Below are positions 7,866 through 15,787 of a stretch of 64,000 bases of DNA, in pieces. Below the pieces are notes generated by a model, which saw nothing but the letters and a program-made list of their open reading frames with translations, was not told where the DNA came from and ran no database searches. The stretch covers positions 1-64,000 of the forward strand of contig NZ_OY725712.1 of the NCBI RefSeq assembly GCF_963360655.1. The letters run 5' to 3'. Numbering within the stretch: position 1 is the first letter of the stretch; every line of letters begins with the position of its first letter. A program made the translations under genes and the position numbers. Source of the DNA: Collinsella aerofaciens. Lineage in GTDB: Bacteria; Actinomycetota; Coriobacteriia; Coriobacteriales; Coriobacteriaceae.

Positions 7866-9110
7866 TCACCACAGGCCTCTTCCAATGAAATGGAATATGA
7901 CATCACGAATTACCATAATTTCCCGAGCCATCAAAATGCAATCGCGAACCATTTCAAGCAAATAGGTGTTGCCTCGAGAATCGTTGGTCCCATCCTCACG
8001 CAAAGTGCGAATGACTTGAGTCGTGCAGTCGAAATCCGTCCGATTATGACTAAATGCATTGCGCAGAACCGGATTCCAACACTGCTTGATAAGGCCAGTA
8101 AATGAGCCCGTACCAACAGCGTTGAATCGCTTTGCCTTAGGGGCTACAGAAAGTTTGTCGAACGACTTTGCACCTAGGTCTACGCCTTTGGGCATGACAT
8201 CGAACGCCCCGTTACGTTCGATGTTGTCGAGCCCGATAAACAGAACAAGCAGACTGCCAATAAGCTCATATTCTCGACAATAAAGCTTCTCAATATCACT
8301 AGGAGTGCAGCAGAACGTACCGTACTTTTCCAAGTCATAGGCGTCTCCCGCCATAAGAAAGGTAAAACCGTTGAGGAGAACCGGATATGATTCGGCTACG
8401 GAATCCAGAACTTCGTTGATTTCAGCAAGCAGTGACTTGGCAGTCATATCGGTTTTGAGGTAGTAACCTGCCAGGCTAAGAAGCGCCCCTGTCTCTAGAC
8501 CCGAAAAGAGTTTTTTACATTCAACAGCGCGCTCATGCGCGTCGCTTCCTGCAATCATGGGGAGACCGAGCCAAGACATCCTCGCGATTCGGTTCAGCAA
8601 GGGATAGTGTCGATTGTCCTCGCCGAGCAGCTTCCATTCGAATTCCGAAAGAACCTTATCCGCATAATCATCATGCCCATCGCAATACAGTTGAAGAGCG
8701 GTCCTCAGGGTAGGCCAGTCTTCGCGGTAATAATGAAGACAATAAACCACATCGCTCACGTACTCGCTGAGTTCATCAAACGGAATCAGCCCAGAGGCTC
8801 TGATAAAGGGGCTTGTCATACAGGCACAATGTTCCATAGATATTTTATATGACGGAAGCTCACCAGATAACTCCACCATAACTCGGGCGCAATCTAAATT
8901 TCCACCCATGGAGGCAACCGTGCCAGGATCGAGATTAAAATCAATCAAAGCGCAGCTCGGGTCAAGGTGAACCGCTCCGTCGATGCGGTTCCGGCACTGC
9001 GGACACAAGTATCTAACCGGATAGTCATTAATAAATCCAGCCTGAACGCGCACACGATGCACGCATCCACATACTCCGCAAGTGACAAAGAAGTTCTTAA
9101 CCACAAGCAC
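7866..9110 (-). CDS. Zinc-ribbon protein with a HEPN-like C-terminal motif
   Basis: A 414-residue protein I cannot assign to a named family. The N-terminus has a CxxC pair at Cys11/Cys14 and a second at Cys36/Cys39 (CPQC), a typical zinc ribbon. The long middle is helical. Near the C-terminus, CWNPVLRNAFSHNRTDFD contains R350-N-A-F-S-H355, an R-x4-H motif in the style of HEPN nucleases, followed by a final helix with an aromatic end. The start is a GTG (9110, or a second GTG at 9104, better spaced from AGAGGT). It sits 243 bp upstream of the DUF2971 gene. An RNA-targeting role is inference from the two motifs alone. Confidence 0.6.
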   Translation of the reverse strand: MLVVKNFFVTCGVCGCVHRVRVQAGFINDYPVRYLCPQCRNRIDGAVHLDPSCALIDFNLDPGTVASMGGNLDCARVMVELSGELPSYKISMEHCACMTSPFIRASGLIPFDELSEYVSDVVYCLHYYREDWPTLRTALQLYCDGHDDYADKVLSEFEWKLLGEDNRHYPLLNRIARMSWLGLPMIAGSDAHERAVECKKLFSGLETGALLSLAGYYLKTDMTAKSLLAEINEVLDSVAESYPVLLNGFTFLMAGDAYDLEKYGTFCCTPSDIEKLYCREYELIGSLLVLFIGLDNIERNGAFDVMPKGVDLGAKSFDKLSVAPKAKRFNAVGTGSFTGLIKQCWNPVLRNAFSHNRTDFDCTTQVIRTLREDGTNDSRGNTYLLEMVRDCILMAREIMVIRDVIFHFIGRGLW

Positions 9111-9397
9111 CTCTATTCATCCTCACTGATTGCACGAATCAGAATTTACCAATCGATACTAAATCTGATACAAAGGCTATAGAAGGGAGTTATAAAATCC
9201 CCTCGTTACTCCCGCGAACATCCTCGAAATCGTGCTGTCATCCTTATTTAATAAACAATACCCAAAGCGACGCCTTGATAGCCCCTCGCCAATCGCCGAA
9301 TCGGTAAATCCGCGTGAGCGGCATGATAATTCATCGGGCGAAAATCAAAAACCGGATAAGCCTCGACGAGAGCGACCACAAGATTACGGCGAACGCC

Positions 9398-9724
9398 TCA
9401 CTCGAAGTCCTTCTTCCTCAATCTCGATACGTAACGATCGAGCTCGTAAAGGGCGTCAATGTAGAGCTGGGCGACATCTCGAACACCCCCAATGTCAAAG
9501 CAAAACCTTTGGAAATGGGGTCCGCCGTCCTCGTTCGAATCTTCCGAGTATGTTACCAGGACGACATCATCGTCCCGAAGGTACAACTCGACGTCATGCA
9601 GTCGTTCTTCTGCGATCTTGGAAGCTGTACAAATAAGGACGGACCGCTTTATTAGCTTGTAACAAAGCGGTCCGTCCTCAACAATGTAAGTATTAACTAT
9701 TGAGACGATAAATGTCCTATCGTT
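9398..9724 (-). pseudogene. Possible gene remnant without a start codon
   Basis: A minus-strand frame open from 9724 to the TGA at 9398 reads like a real protein (IVEDGPLCYKLIKRSVLI, ASKIAEERLHDVELYLRDDD, AQLYIDALYELDRYVSRLRK), but no ATG or GTG occurs before codon 47 (a TTG) and no ribosome site is seen. The frame stays open past the TGA for about 45 codons. It also runs through the strong hairpin at 9637-9677. A truncated gene is the simplest reading, but chance coding is possible. An overlapping plus-strand frame (9314-9655) competes for the same bases. Confidence 0.25.
9637..9677 (-). terminator. Strong hairpin, likely terminator
   Basis: Perfect 14-bp arms (GGACGGACCGCTTT and its complement) with a 13-nt loop. 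On the minus strand a modest T-rich tract (CCTTATTTG) follows. It lies 55 nt beyond the stop of the 126-residue gene at 9732-10112 and probably ends that transcript. Confidence 0.6.
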
Positions 9725-9731
9725 TTAGTTG

Positions 9732-10112
9732 CTACACTTGTTTACCCTTCTTAATTGAATCAGCAAGAGCGCTTGCAAAGAGATCTTGCATTTGTGGTGC
9801 TGCCATTAAATTGCCGACAAGGGAACCCATCAGCTGCTTGGTCATTTCATTCTGCGCGTTGGAGTTCGCCAGCTCGAGGGAATATCTATGCTCCGCTTCG
9901 AGTTTCTCCATCTCAAGCTTATGGGTCTCCTTTAAGTTGTCCAAATCAACTTCGTGCTGTTTCATTAGCTTTTCGATTTCATGCTCATTTGCTTCCTTGA
10001 GCGTTCGAATTTCCGAAGCGGATTTATTGTGGGCTACCAAATAAGAGCTGATGCCGGAAATTATCGCGGCAATTATCGAAACGATATACGGCGCAATAAT
10101 TGATAAATCCAT
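9732..10112 (-). CDS. Small membrane-anchored coiled-coil protein
   Basis: A 126-residue protein with one N-terminal membrane helix (IIAPYIVSIIAAIISGISSYLVAH, about residues 5-28). A long charged coiled coil follows (LKEANEHEIEKLMKQHEVDLDNLKETH and on to residue 85), with a short hydrophobic C-terminal part (LMGSLVGNLMAAPQMQDLF). A ribosome site (AGGAAAG) lies 5 nt before the ATG. I do not recognise a family. It lies between the defence-type genes and the polysaccharide locus and could belong to either or stand alone; its own hairpin terminator follows. It might be a membrane spacer or effector, but no function can be assigned. Confidence 0.7.
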   Translation of the reverse strand: MDLSIIAPYIVSIIAAIISGISSYLVAHNKSASEIRTLKEANEHEIEKLMKQHEVDLDNLKETHKLEMEKLEAEHRYSLELANSNAQNEMTKQLMGSLVGNLMAAPQMQDLFASALADSIKKGKQV

Positions 10113-10143
10113 AATGCTTTCCTAACACCAATCCCACAATTCG

Positions 10144-11358
10144 CTAGCTCAAGTTTACTCTAATCTGCCCAAGAGCCCATTCAGCTCGTGCCGCAGCAAC
10201 ATCTGCGTTATCGCCGCTGCATACGACATGCCCGATTCGGTCGTTACTTGAGTGCGGCGTCTCAATAGAGTCTCCGGGCTTAAGGTATAGCTCGATTTCC
10301 TCAACGCCTTCAGTGTGGCAGAGATTATCCGGCACATCAATGGAGGATATCGTTCCAGCATGATCCGCAGTGATAAAGCGAATTGCCGACCCACGATGCG
10401 CCTTTACCTCAAAGTCAAACGGCAGTCCAAGAGCTGCGGCCACGGTTCCCTCAACAAAATCGAGACCGGTCGACAGTGGTACGAGTTTGGAAGTAATAAA
10501 ATCGCCTCCAAGTCGTGCAGCCATCTCGATAACCTTCGGACCCTCGTCGGTGAGCATGATCTCCGTATGCGAAGGTCCAGTCACGATACCGATAGCATCG
10601 ATGGTCTTTTTCGCAACTTCGCTAATGGCTTCTTGGGCCTCAATTGGAAGTCTTGAGGGCTCAGAATGGCCAAGCTCGACAAAGAAAGGCGGTTCAGTTG
10701 TTAGCTTGTCGGTGATGGTCAGAATGGTCGTCTTACCATCAACCGTCATGCCTTCCACACTCACCTCACGACCGGTGACGCGCTGCTCGACCATTACAGT
10801 TCCCTTACGGGAGAAGCTGCGGAAGAGGCCGAAGAGCTCAGTCGCTGACGTCGCACGGTCCTCGGGAGTAATGAGCTTCACGCCGCGGCTAGCGGCGGAA
10901 TCCGCGGGTTTCGCGATGCAGTCGTAACCGAAGCGCTCCAAGGCGTATCCGAACTCATCAGCGTTATTGCACACTTCGAACTCGGGCATGGGCACTCCGT
11001 AATCGGCGAGCCTTCTCCGCATGGCATCCTTTTGCGTGGCGCATACTGCGTCGACTGACGGAATGCCGGTGGGGATCCCGAGCCTCTCGGAGACGAGGGC
11101 CGCTACCCTTACGGGAGCGTCACTCGTGGATGTAATCACGAAGTCTGCCTGTTCCTCGCGGGCGAGCGCTTCCACAGCTTCGACGTCGAGCGTGCTCGTA
11201 AGCGATGAGACGTCGGCGACTTTAAAGCCCACCGCATCGGGATCATAGTCGGCGCATACAACGCGGAATCCGAGTCTCTGCGCCGCCTCGATGGCAGGAA
11301 CCTGCAGTCTACTTCCGCCGAGCATCACTACTGTCCTGCGTTGATCTACATTTGTCAT
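10144..11358 (-). CDS. ATP-grasp ligase in the pseudaminate cluster
   Basis: A 404-residue ATP-grasp enzyme. A Rossmann-like preATP-grasp part (VVMLGGSRLQVPAIEAAQRLGF) is followed by the ATP-grasp core: CIAKPADSAASRGVKLI, MVEQRVTGREVSVEGM and the metal-binding HTEIMLTDEGPKVIEMAARLGGD. Such enzymes join a carboxylate to an amine or thiol through an acyl phosphate. The start overlaps the pseG stop by 4 bp (ATGA), so it belongs to the pathway operon as its last gene. No ATP-grasp enzyme is needed in the standard pseudaminic acid pathway. It may add an amino acid or other acyl group to the sugar or its precursor; that is inference. Carbamoyl-phosphate-synthase-like and PurK-like relatives are close. 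Confidence 0.85.
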   Translation of the reverse strand: MTNVDQRRTVVMLGGSRLQVPAIEAAQRLGFRVVCADYDPDAVGFKVADVSSLTSTLDVEAVEALAREEQADFVITSTSDAPVRVAALVSERLGIPTGIPSVDAVCATQKDAMRRRLADYGVPMPEFEVCNNADEFGYALERFGYDCIAKPADSAASRGVKLITPEDRATSATELFGLFRSFSRKGTVMVEQRVTGREVSVEGMTVDGKTTILTITDKLTTEPPFFVELGHSEPSRLPIEAQEAISEVAKKTIDAIGIVTGPSHTEIMLTDEGPKVIEMAARLGGDFITSKLVPLSTGLDFVEGTVAAALGLPFDFEVKAHRGSAIRFITADHAGTISSIDVPDNLCHTEGVEEIELYLKPGDSIETPHSSNDRIGHVVCSGDNADVAAARAEWALGQIRVNLS

Positions 11359-12407
11359 AGCGAGAGTATCTCCTTAGCTATCTTATTTGCGCCGTAGCCG
11401 TCTACGAGAGCGTGTGCACGAGTCGCAAGGGCTACGGCCCTGTCATGAGACGCGACGAGATCCTCGAGCCGATTAACGCTTTCAACTGCGGTGGCGTGCG
11501 GCTCGTTGCCCATAAGTCCGCAGTATTCCACAGCTCCTAGTTTCGCGAGAGACTCAGCGCTCTGCACCTGTTCTTCAACCATCGCAAAAGTTACAGAGGG
11601 AAGACCTGCAGCGAAAAGCTCGTACACCGTCGTGCCATTTGCAGAGACGGCGGCATCACATTGACCCATCAGCCCAGCCATATCAGTGACGGCGCGAAGC
11701 ATCTTAACCCTAGAGCTTCTCGATTCAATAAGCTCAACCTTTGCAGCGACATCGTCAGAGACCATTCTGCCTAATACCACTGTGAAGGTGATGTTGGAAA
11801 GACGTTTGTCGGAAAGAGCCACATCTAAGAAAGTGGGGAGAAAACCCTGAGGATCCGTGTTTCCCGTAGTCACGAGAACGTGTTCAATCTCGGCGCTGCA
11901 TTCACGATATGCACTGGCGAAGCATGGTCTAAGCGGTGCGTATTTGGGACCGAAAAGGAGCTTCGTCCCACGATCACCATATGTATCCTCGTAGAATGCC
12001 TCATCGATACAAGTCGAGTAATTAATGATAAGGGAAAGTTTGCCGAGATCTCCGTCTTTGCTGCCGAGATAGCATACCTTGGCGTGCTGAGCGAGGCAGT
12101 CGACGAATGCCCTAGACACCGAGTAGGTGTCAACAAGGACGATTGGAAGTTCGGCGTCGTTGCAGAGACGACAAAGCTCATCGGCCCCATCTCTGATATC
12201 TCTCCAGTCGGACCCGAGAACGGATGTTGCGAAGCCCCGGGACTCGATGAGTTGGACGGAGTTGCCGTCCGAGAGGACAAATGAGACATCAGCGCCAAGG
12301 CCCGCGAGTGCGTCGGCCACGGAAAGGCAACGCATGACGTGACCTCCCGCAATCACCGGGTTGGCGTCAGTGCGTATTAAGACTTTCCTTCGTGAAGTAT
12401 TCACCAT
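11355..12407 (-). CDS. pseG: PseG-like UDP-sugar hydrolase
   Basis: A 350-residue GT-B-fold protein. VLIRTDANPVIAGGHVMRCLSVADAL matches the PseG signature, in which the residues around GGHVMRC bind substrate, and ATDMAGLMGQCDAAVSANGTTVYEL-type sequence in the C-terminal half fits nucleotide binding. PseG removes UDP from UDP-2,4-diacetamido-2,4,6-trideoxy-L-altropyranose in pseudaminic acid synthesis. The start is uncertain: the frame opens at 12434, and I prefer ATG 12407 because family members begin only a few residues before VLIR. Even so it overlaps the end of the upstream acetyltransferase gene by about 40 bp. It lies between pseH-like and ATP-grasp genes in the same operon. Confidence 0.85.
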   Translation of the reverse strand: MVNTSRRKVLIRTDANPVIAGGHVMRCLSVADALAGLGADVSFVLSDGNSVQLIESRGFATSVLGSDWRDIRDGADELCRLCNDAELPIVLVDTYSVSRAFVDCLAQHAKVCYLGSKDGDLGKLSLIINYSTCIDEAFYEDTYGDRGTKLLFGPKYAPLRPCFASAYRECSAEIEHVLVTTGNTDPQGFLPTFLDVALSDKRLSNITFTVVLGRMVSDDVAAKVELIESRSSRVKMLRAVTDMAGLMGQCDAAVSANGTTVYELFAAGLPSVTFAMVEEQVQSAESLAKLGAVEYCGLMGNEPHATAVESVNRLEDLVASHDRAVALATRAHALVDGYGANKIAKEILSL

Positions 12408-12921
12408 TTTCATCTTGCCAATTTCGTTTCTCATACATTATGAATATCCTCTTGTTCTCGTCGACGAACCTCCCGCGTTCGGTGAATCCATTCGAAAGAA
12501 GAGCCTTCGAGCTCTTGGGGTTCGTTTTAAGCACGCAGGCTTTAACGCGAACCACGCCCTCGATAGAGAACGCTACGCGGCAGAGAAGGTTAACGATCTC
12601 CTTGGCGTAGCCCTTGCCACGCTGTAACTCATTCACAATGTAATACCAACACTCACAGCAATCGCCTTCGAAGTACTTAAGGCCGGCGTTGCCGATAAAG
12701 AACTCGCTAACGCAAACCGCGAAGAAAACCTGTTCGTGATCCACTAAGACGTTCTCGAAATACCTGCGGTGCGTCCCAGGGGTCGGCACTGCAGAACCAG
12801 CAAATTTGCCCATATACCAAGGGTTCGAAACCCAATCATAGGTCCTCGCGACATTATAGGAGATAAATCGCCGGAGCGAAACTCGGCCGAAGGGGAGCGG
12901 GATGCAGCATTCCATGTGCAT
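12367..12921 (-). CDS. GNAT acetyltransferase, PseH-like
   Basis: A 184-residue GNAT-fold protein. It has the FVHLRPF-like opening (LPFGRVSLRRFISYNVARTYDWVSNPWYMGKFAG), the acetyl-CoA loop ELQRGKGYAKEIVNLLCRVAF, and a typical end (KSSKALLSNGFTERGRFVDENKRIFIMYEK). Placed between pseI and pseG, it most likely N-acetylates the 4-amino group of UDP-4-amino-4,6-dideoxy-L-AltNAc, the PseH step. The frame opens with a GTG at 12942; ATG at 12921 or 12915 is more likely because GGCGGG lies just before. Its 3' end overlaps pseG. The PseH role is inferred from position and fold. Confidence 0.75.
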   Translation of the reverse strand: MHMECCIPLPFGRVSLRRFISYNVARTYDWVSNPWYMGKFAGSAVPTPGTHRRYFENVLVDHEQVFFAVCVSEFFIGNAGLKYFEGDCCECWYYIVNELQRGKGYAKEIVNLLCRVAFSIEGVVRVKACVLKTNPKSSKALLSNGFTERGRFVDENKRIFIMYEKRNWQDENGEYFTKESLNTH

Positions 12922-12975
12922 CCCGCCGCTTTTTCCAGGCACGAGGGCTAAAAGAGAGGGTGCCCGGTACGCCCC

Positions 12976-14019
12976 CTAGTCTAGGAGACCCCCGCTCGGT
13001 TTTAGGGTAGCATCAAACAGCGCGGGCATCACGCCTCTCTCCTCCTCAACCTTCCAGTCTGCCATCAAATCACGGAAATCGGCAAAAGCAGGAGCATAGC
13101 CGAAATCGCACGCCGCGCGGGAGATGTCGAACGAGTAGGGCTGGATACCGTTCGGCCTGGTTTCGTCGACGCAGACCTCGGAAGTGCCAGCGGCTCCCGA
13201 AAAGACTTCGGCTATCGCCTCCGCCTGCTCGCGGAGGGAAACCGCGCGCCCTGAGCCGATGTTGTATAGGCCAGAGGCCGACTCGCTCTCTCCCGCTTTT
13301 ACAAATGCTTGCGCGACATCCTTGACGTAGACGATATCTCTGACCGCCGCGTCGGCATCGCCGAATACGGTTATGTCCTCGCCTACCTTCGCCTTGTCGA
13401 CGAAAAGGCCAATGCCTGACTTCTTAACAGCGCCGTTGACCCTGAGCGAGCCGTGAGGACCACAGCCGTAAACTGGGGGAAGCCTGAAGACACAGTTTCT
13501 CATGCCGTACTGCTCGTTGTAGTAGAAAAGCAGGTCCGCGGAGGCATTCTTCGAGATAACGTAGGCGGCGTGGTCGCCGTCCAGCCTAAAGTCCCGCGGC
13601 CAGTCCTCGCGCACGGGCTCCGAAGCGCTCCAGCTGTTCTGGACGTCTGCGTAGGAAGTGGTGGAAACGATGCGGCGCACGCCGTTCTTGCGCGCCCACT
13701 CGAGTAGCAAGGCGGTTCCCAGGGCGTTCGTCCTGATATATTCAGCGGCGTCGTCCTCAGTGGAGAGGTCGAAGGCCGAGTTTGCAGGCAGCCTCCCCGC
13801 CAGATGGGCGACGAAGTCGAAGTCGGTGGGGAGGGCACCGGTGCCAGATGGGTCATTGAGGTCGAGGGGAATGTACTCGACGCCAAGCTTTCGATAGTGG
13901 CCCGCGAATCGTCGGTTCCTGCCCGTGCCGACTACTTCGTAACCAGCGTCGAGCAATGCATCCACGACATAGACACCAATGAAGCTCGAGGCGCCTATTA
14001 CAAGACATTTCTTGGTCAA
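12976..14019 (-). CDS. NAD-dependent epimerase/dehydratase (extended SDR)
   Basis: A 347-residue extended short-chain dehydrogenase. The cofactor loop is GASSFIG (residues 9-15), a variant of GxxGxxG, followed by HLAGRLPANS and the active-site pair Y-V-I-S-K. C-terminal SDR features include RDIVYVKDVAQAFVKA and YNIGSGRAVSLREQAEAIAEVF. The family makes or modifies nucleotide sugars by oxidation, epimerisation or dehydration. It lies between pseI and the pseH-like gene, so it may produce a variant of the nonulosonic acid or another repeat-unit sugar; the standard pathway does not need it. The substrate cannot be read from sequence. Confidence 0.8.
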   Translation of the reverse strand: MTKKCLVIGASSFIGVYVVDALLDAGYEVVGTGRNRRFAGHYRKLGVEYIPLDLNDPSGTGALPTDFDFVAHLAGRLPANSAFDLSTEDDAAEYIRTNALGTALLLEWARKNGVRRIVSTTSYADVQNSWSASEPVREDWPRDFRLDGDHAAYVISKNASADLLFYYNEQYGMRNCVFRLPPVYGCGPHGSLRVNGAVKKSGIGLFVDKAKVGEDITVFGDADAAVRDIVYVKDVAQAFVKAGESESASGLYNIGSGRAVSLREQAEAIAEVFSGAAGTSEVCVDETRPNGIQPYSFDISRAACDFGYAPAFADFRDLMADWKVEEERGVMPALFDATLKPSGGLLD

Positions 14020-14047
14020 ACCGTTCTCCTTTCCCTCAGCTCACCCG

Positions 14048-15088
14048 CTACAGGCTCTCCAGATCGGCCTGGATAATGGGCTCTCCGAACTTAATGTCGC
14101 GCTGCGCCACGTGGCCGAGCAGCTCGTCCAGGTGCTTGGGCGCCACTCCGTAGGCAGGCCTGATGCTCCGAACGTTCTCATTGGTGAAAGCCTCGCCGCG
14201 CGCGATGTCCTTCACCGCGTAGAGGGAGCGACGGCCGGGAAGGCCCTTCTCCTCCTTCTCAGTGCGCTCGTAGGTGACGTGGCCGATAGATGCCTTCGCG
14301 CGTCGAACGTCGCGGATCATCGCCTTGAACTCGGCAGGCTCCATTGAGAACTCCGAGTCCACAGTTTTCTGTTCGCGGGAGATGCAGTAGTGCTTCTCTA
14401 TGACGCTCGCTCCCAGCGTGGCCGCAGCCACGTCGACACCCCAGCCCATGGAGTGGTCAGAAAGGCCAACGGCGCACCCGAACCGGTCGCGCATGTCTGC
14501 CATGGTGGCAATGTTCATGTCTTCGTAGACGGCGGGGTACTCACTCGTGCACTTCAGCAGCACGATGCGGTCGTTGCCTACAGAACGGCAGGCGTTAACG
14601 GCGTCGGCGATTTCGTCCGCGGTGCCCATCCCGCAGGAAATGACCATGGGCTTGCCCTTTGAGGCGGTGTAACGGATAAGTGGCACGTCGACAAGTTCGG
14701 GCGAAGCAATCTTGTACATCTCGCAGCCGATGGACTCGAGGAAGTCAACGGAGGTCGGATCAAAGACGGAGGACAGGAAGTCCATGCCCAAGCGTTCGCA
14801 CTCCTCCTTAATCTCGACCTGCCATTCCCAGGGGGTGTGCGCCTCTTCATAGAGGTCGTAGAGCGTCCTACCCTCCCACAGGCCGCCAGGCGTCGTCTGG
14901 AAGTCGGGCGAGTCGCAGTTGATGGTGATGGTGTCGGCGGTGTAGGTTTGAAGCTTCAGACAATCCGCGCCTGCCTCAGCGGCGGAGCGGACGATTTCCA
15001 TTGCCTTGTCAACGCTCCCGCCGTGGTTGCCGCTCATCTCAGCAATGAAGTAGACGTCGCCGCGCTCTATGGTCTCGAATAGTCTCAT
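14048..15088 (-). CDS. pseI: Pseudaminic acid synthase
   Basis: A 346-residue NeuB-family protein of the PseI type. IAEMSGNHGGSVDKAMEIV, ADCLKLQTYTADTITI and LYDLYEEAHTPWEW are signatures that separate PseI from NeuB and LegI. The barrel is followed by a C-terminal antifreeze-like SAF domain (RRSLYAVKDIARGEAFTNENVRSIRP). It condenses phosphoenolpyruvate with 2,4-diacetamido-2,4,6-trideoxy-L-altrose to give pseudaminic acid. The substrate comes from PseG; the product goes to PseF, whose gene lies 3 nt upstream. Confidence 0.92.
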   Translation of the reverse strand: MRLFETIERGDVYFIAEMSGNHGGSVDKAMEIVRSAAEAGADCLKLQTYTADTITINCDSPDFQTTPGGLWEGRTLYDLYEEAHTPWEWQVEIKEECERLGMDFLSSVFDPTSVDFLESIGCEMYKIASPELVDVPLIRYTASKGKPMVISCGMGTADEIADAVNACRSVGNDRIVLLKCTSEYPAVYEDMNIATMADMRDRFGCAVGLSDHSMGWGVDVAAATLGASVIEKHYCISREQKTVDSEFSMEPAEFKAMIRDVRRAKASIGHVTYERTEKEEKGLPGRRSLYAVKDIARGEAFTNENVRSIRPAYGVAPKHLDELLGHVAQRDIKFGEPIIQADLESL

Positions 15089-15091
15089 TGT

Positions 15092-15787
15092 CTAGTCCTC
15101 CTGGGTCATGGCCCGATATTTCTGTTCGGCAAGCTCCCAATCCTCGGGAGTGTCGATGTCCTGTACGAGCCTGCTGGGTATGCGCAGAAATCTCGTATTA
15201 TTGGTGATGAAGCTGCCGGTCTCGTGGAAAGACGCGACCTTCGCGAAGTAAAACCTCCCGCAGTCGTGAACCATCTCAGGGAGGTCCTGACTGCGGGTCT
15301 GGGCGAACTCGGGGAAGGCATACTCGAGTGAGCCGTCCTCACCCACCCTGAAGCCGCGCAGAGGCGGGAAATCGAACGAGGTAACAGGGATTACGGATGA
15401 GGCCCCCGCCTCGATCATGGCGGAAGCCTCCTTGAGCTCAGAGACCTGAACGAAGGGTGCCGTCGGGTACAGGCAGCACATGGTGTCGAACTCAGCGCCG
15501 CACTTGCCGTAATCGGAGAGCACTTCGCGCAACACATCAGACGTCGTGGCATAGTCGTTGCTCGTGGCCTCGCTGCGCATGAAGGGAACCTCGGCTCCGT
15601 ATTTCCTAGCCACGTCGGCAATCTCATCGTCGTCGGTCGAGACCATTACGACGTCGAAGATGCCGCTCGCAACCGCAGTCTCGACCGAGTACGCCAGCAT
15701 GGGCTTGCCGCAGAACTCACGCACGTTCTTGCGAGGGATCCGCTTCGAGCCGCCACGAGCAGTAATGATGCAAACACTAGAGGGCAT
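15092..15787 (-). CDS. pseF: Pseudaminic acid cytidylyltransferase
   Basis: A 231-residue CMP-sugar synthetase. IITARGGSKRIPRKNVREFCGKPMLAYSVETA is the nucleotide-binding signature of the family, with KRIPRKN typical of the PseF branch. VSTDDDEIADVARKYGAEVPFMR and LVQDIDTPEDWELAEQKY complete the fold. It activates pseudaminic acid with CTP to CMP-pseudaminic acid, the donor for transfer. The start shares one base with the end of the aminotransferase gene (15787), which indicates tight coupling. Confidence 0.9.
   Translation of the reverse strand: MPSSVCIITARGGSKRIPRKNVREFCGKPMLAYSVETAVASGIFDVVMVSTDDDEIADVARKYGAEVPFMRSEATSNDYATTSDVLREVLSDYGKCGAEFDTMCCLYPTAPFVQVSELKEASAMIEAGASSVIPVTSFDFPPLRGFRVGEDGSLEYAFPEFAQTRSQDLPEMVHDCGRFYFAKVASFHETGSFITNNTRFLRIPSRLVQDIDTPEDWELAEQKYRAMTQED

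Noticed and set aside
9314-9655. 113-codon plus-strand frame opposite the suspected remnant
   Set aside because: Its stop lies in the hairpin loop, no ribosome site, and the minus-strand frame looks more protein-like.
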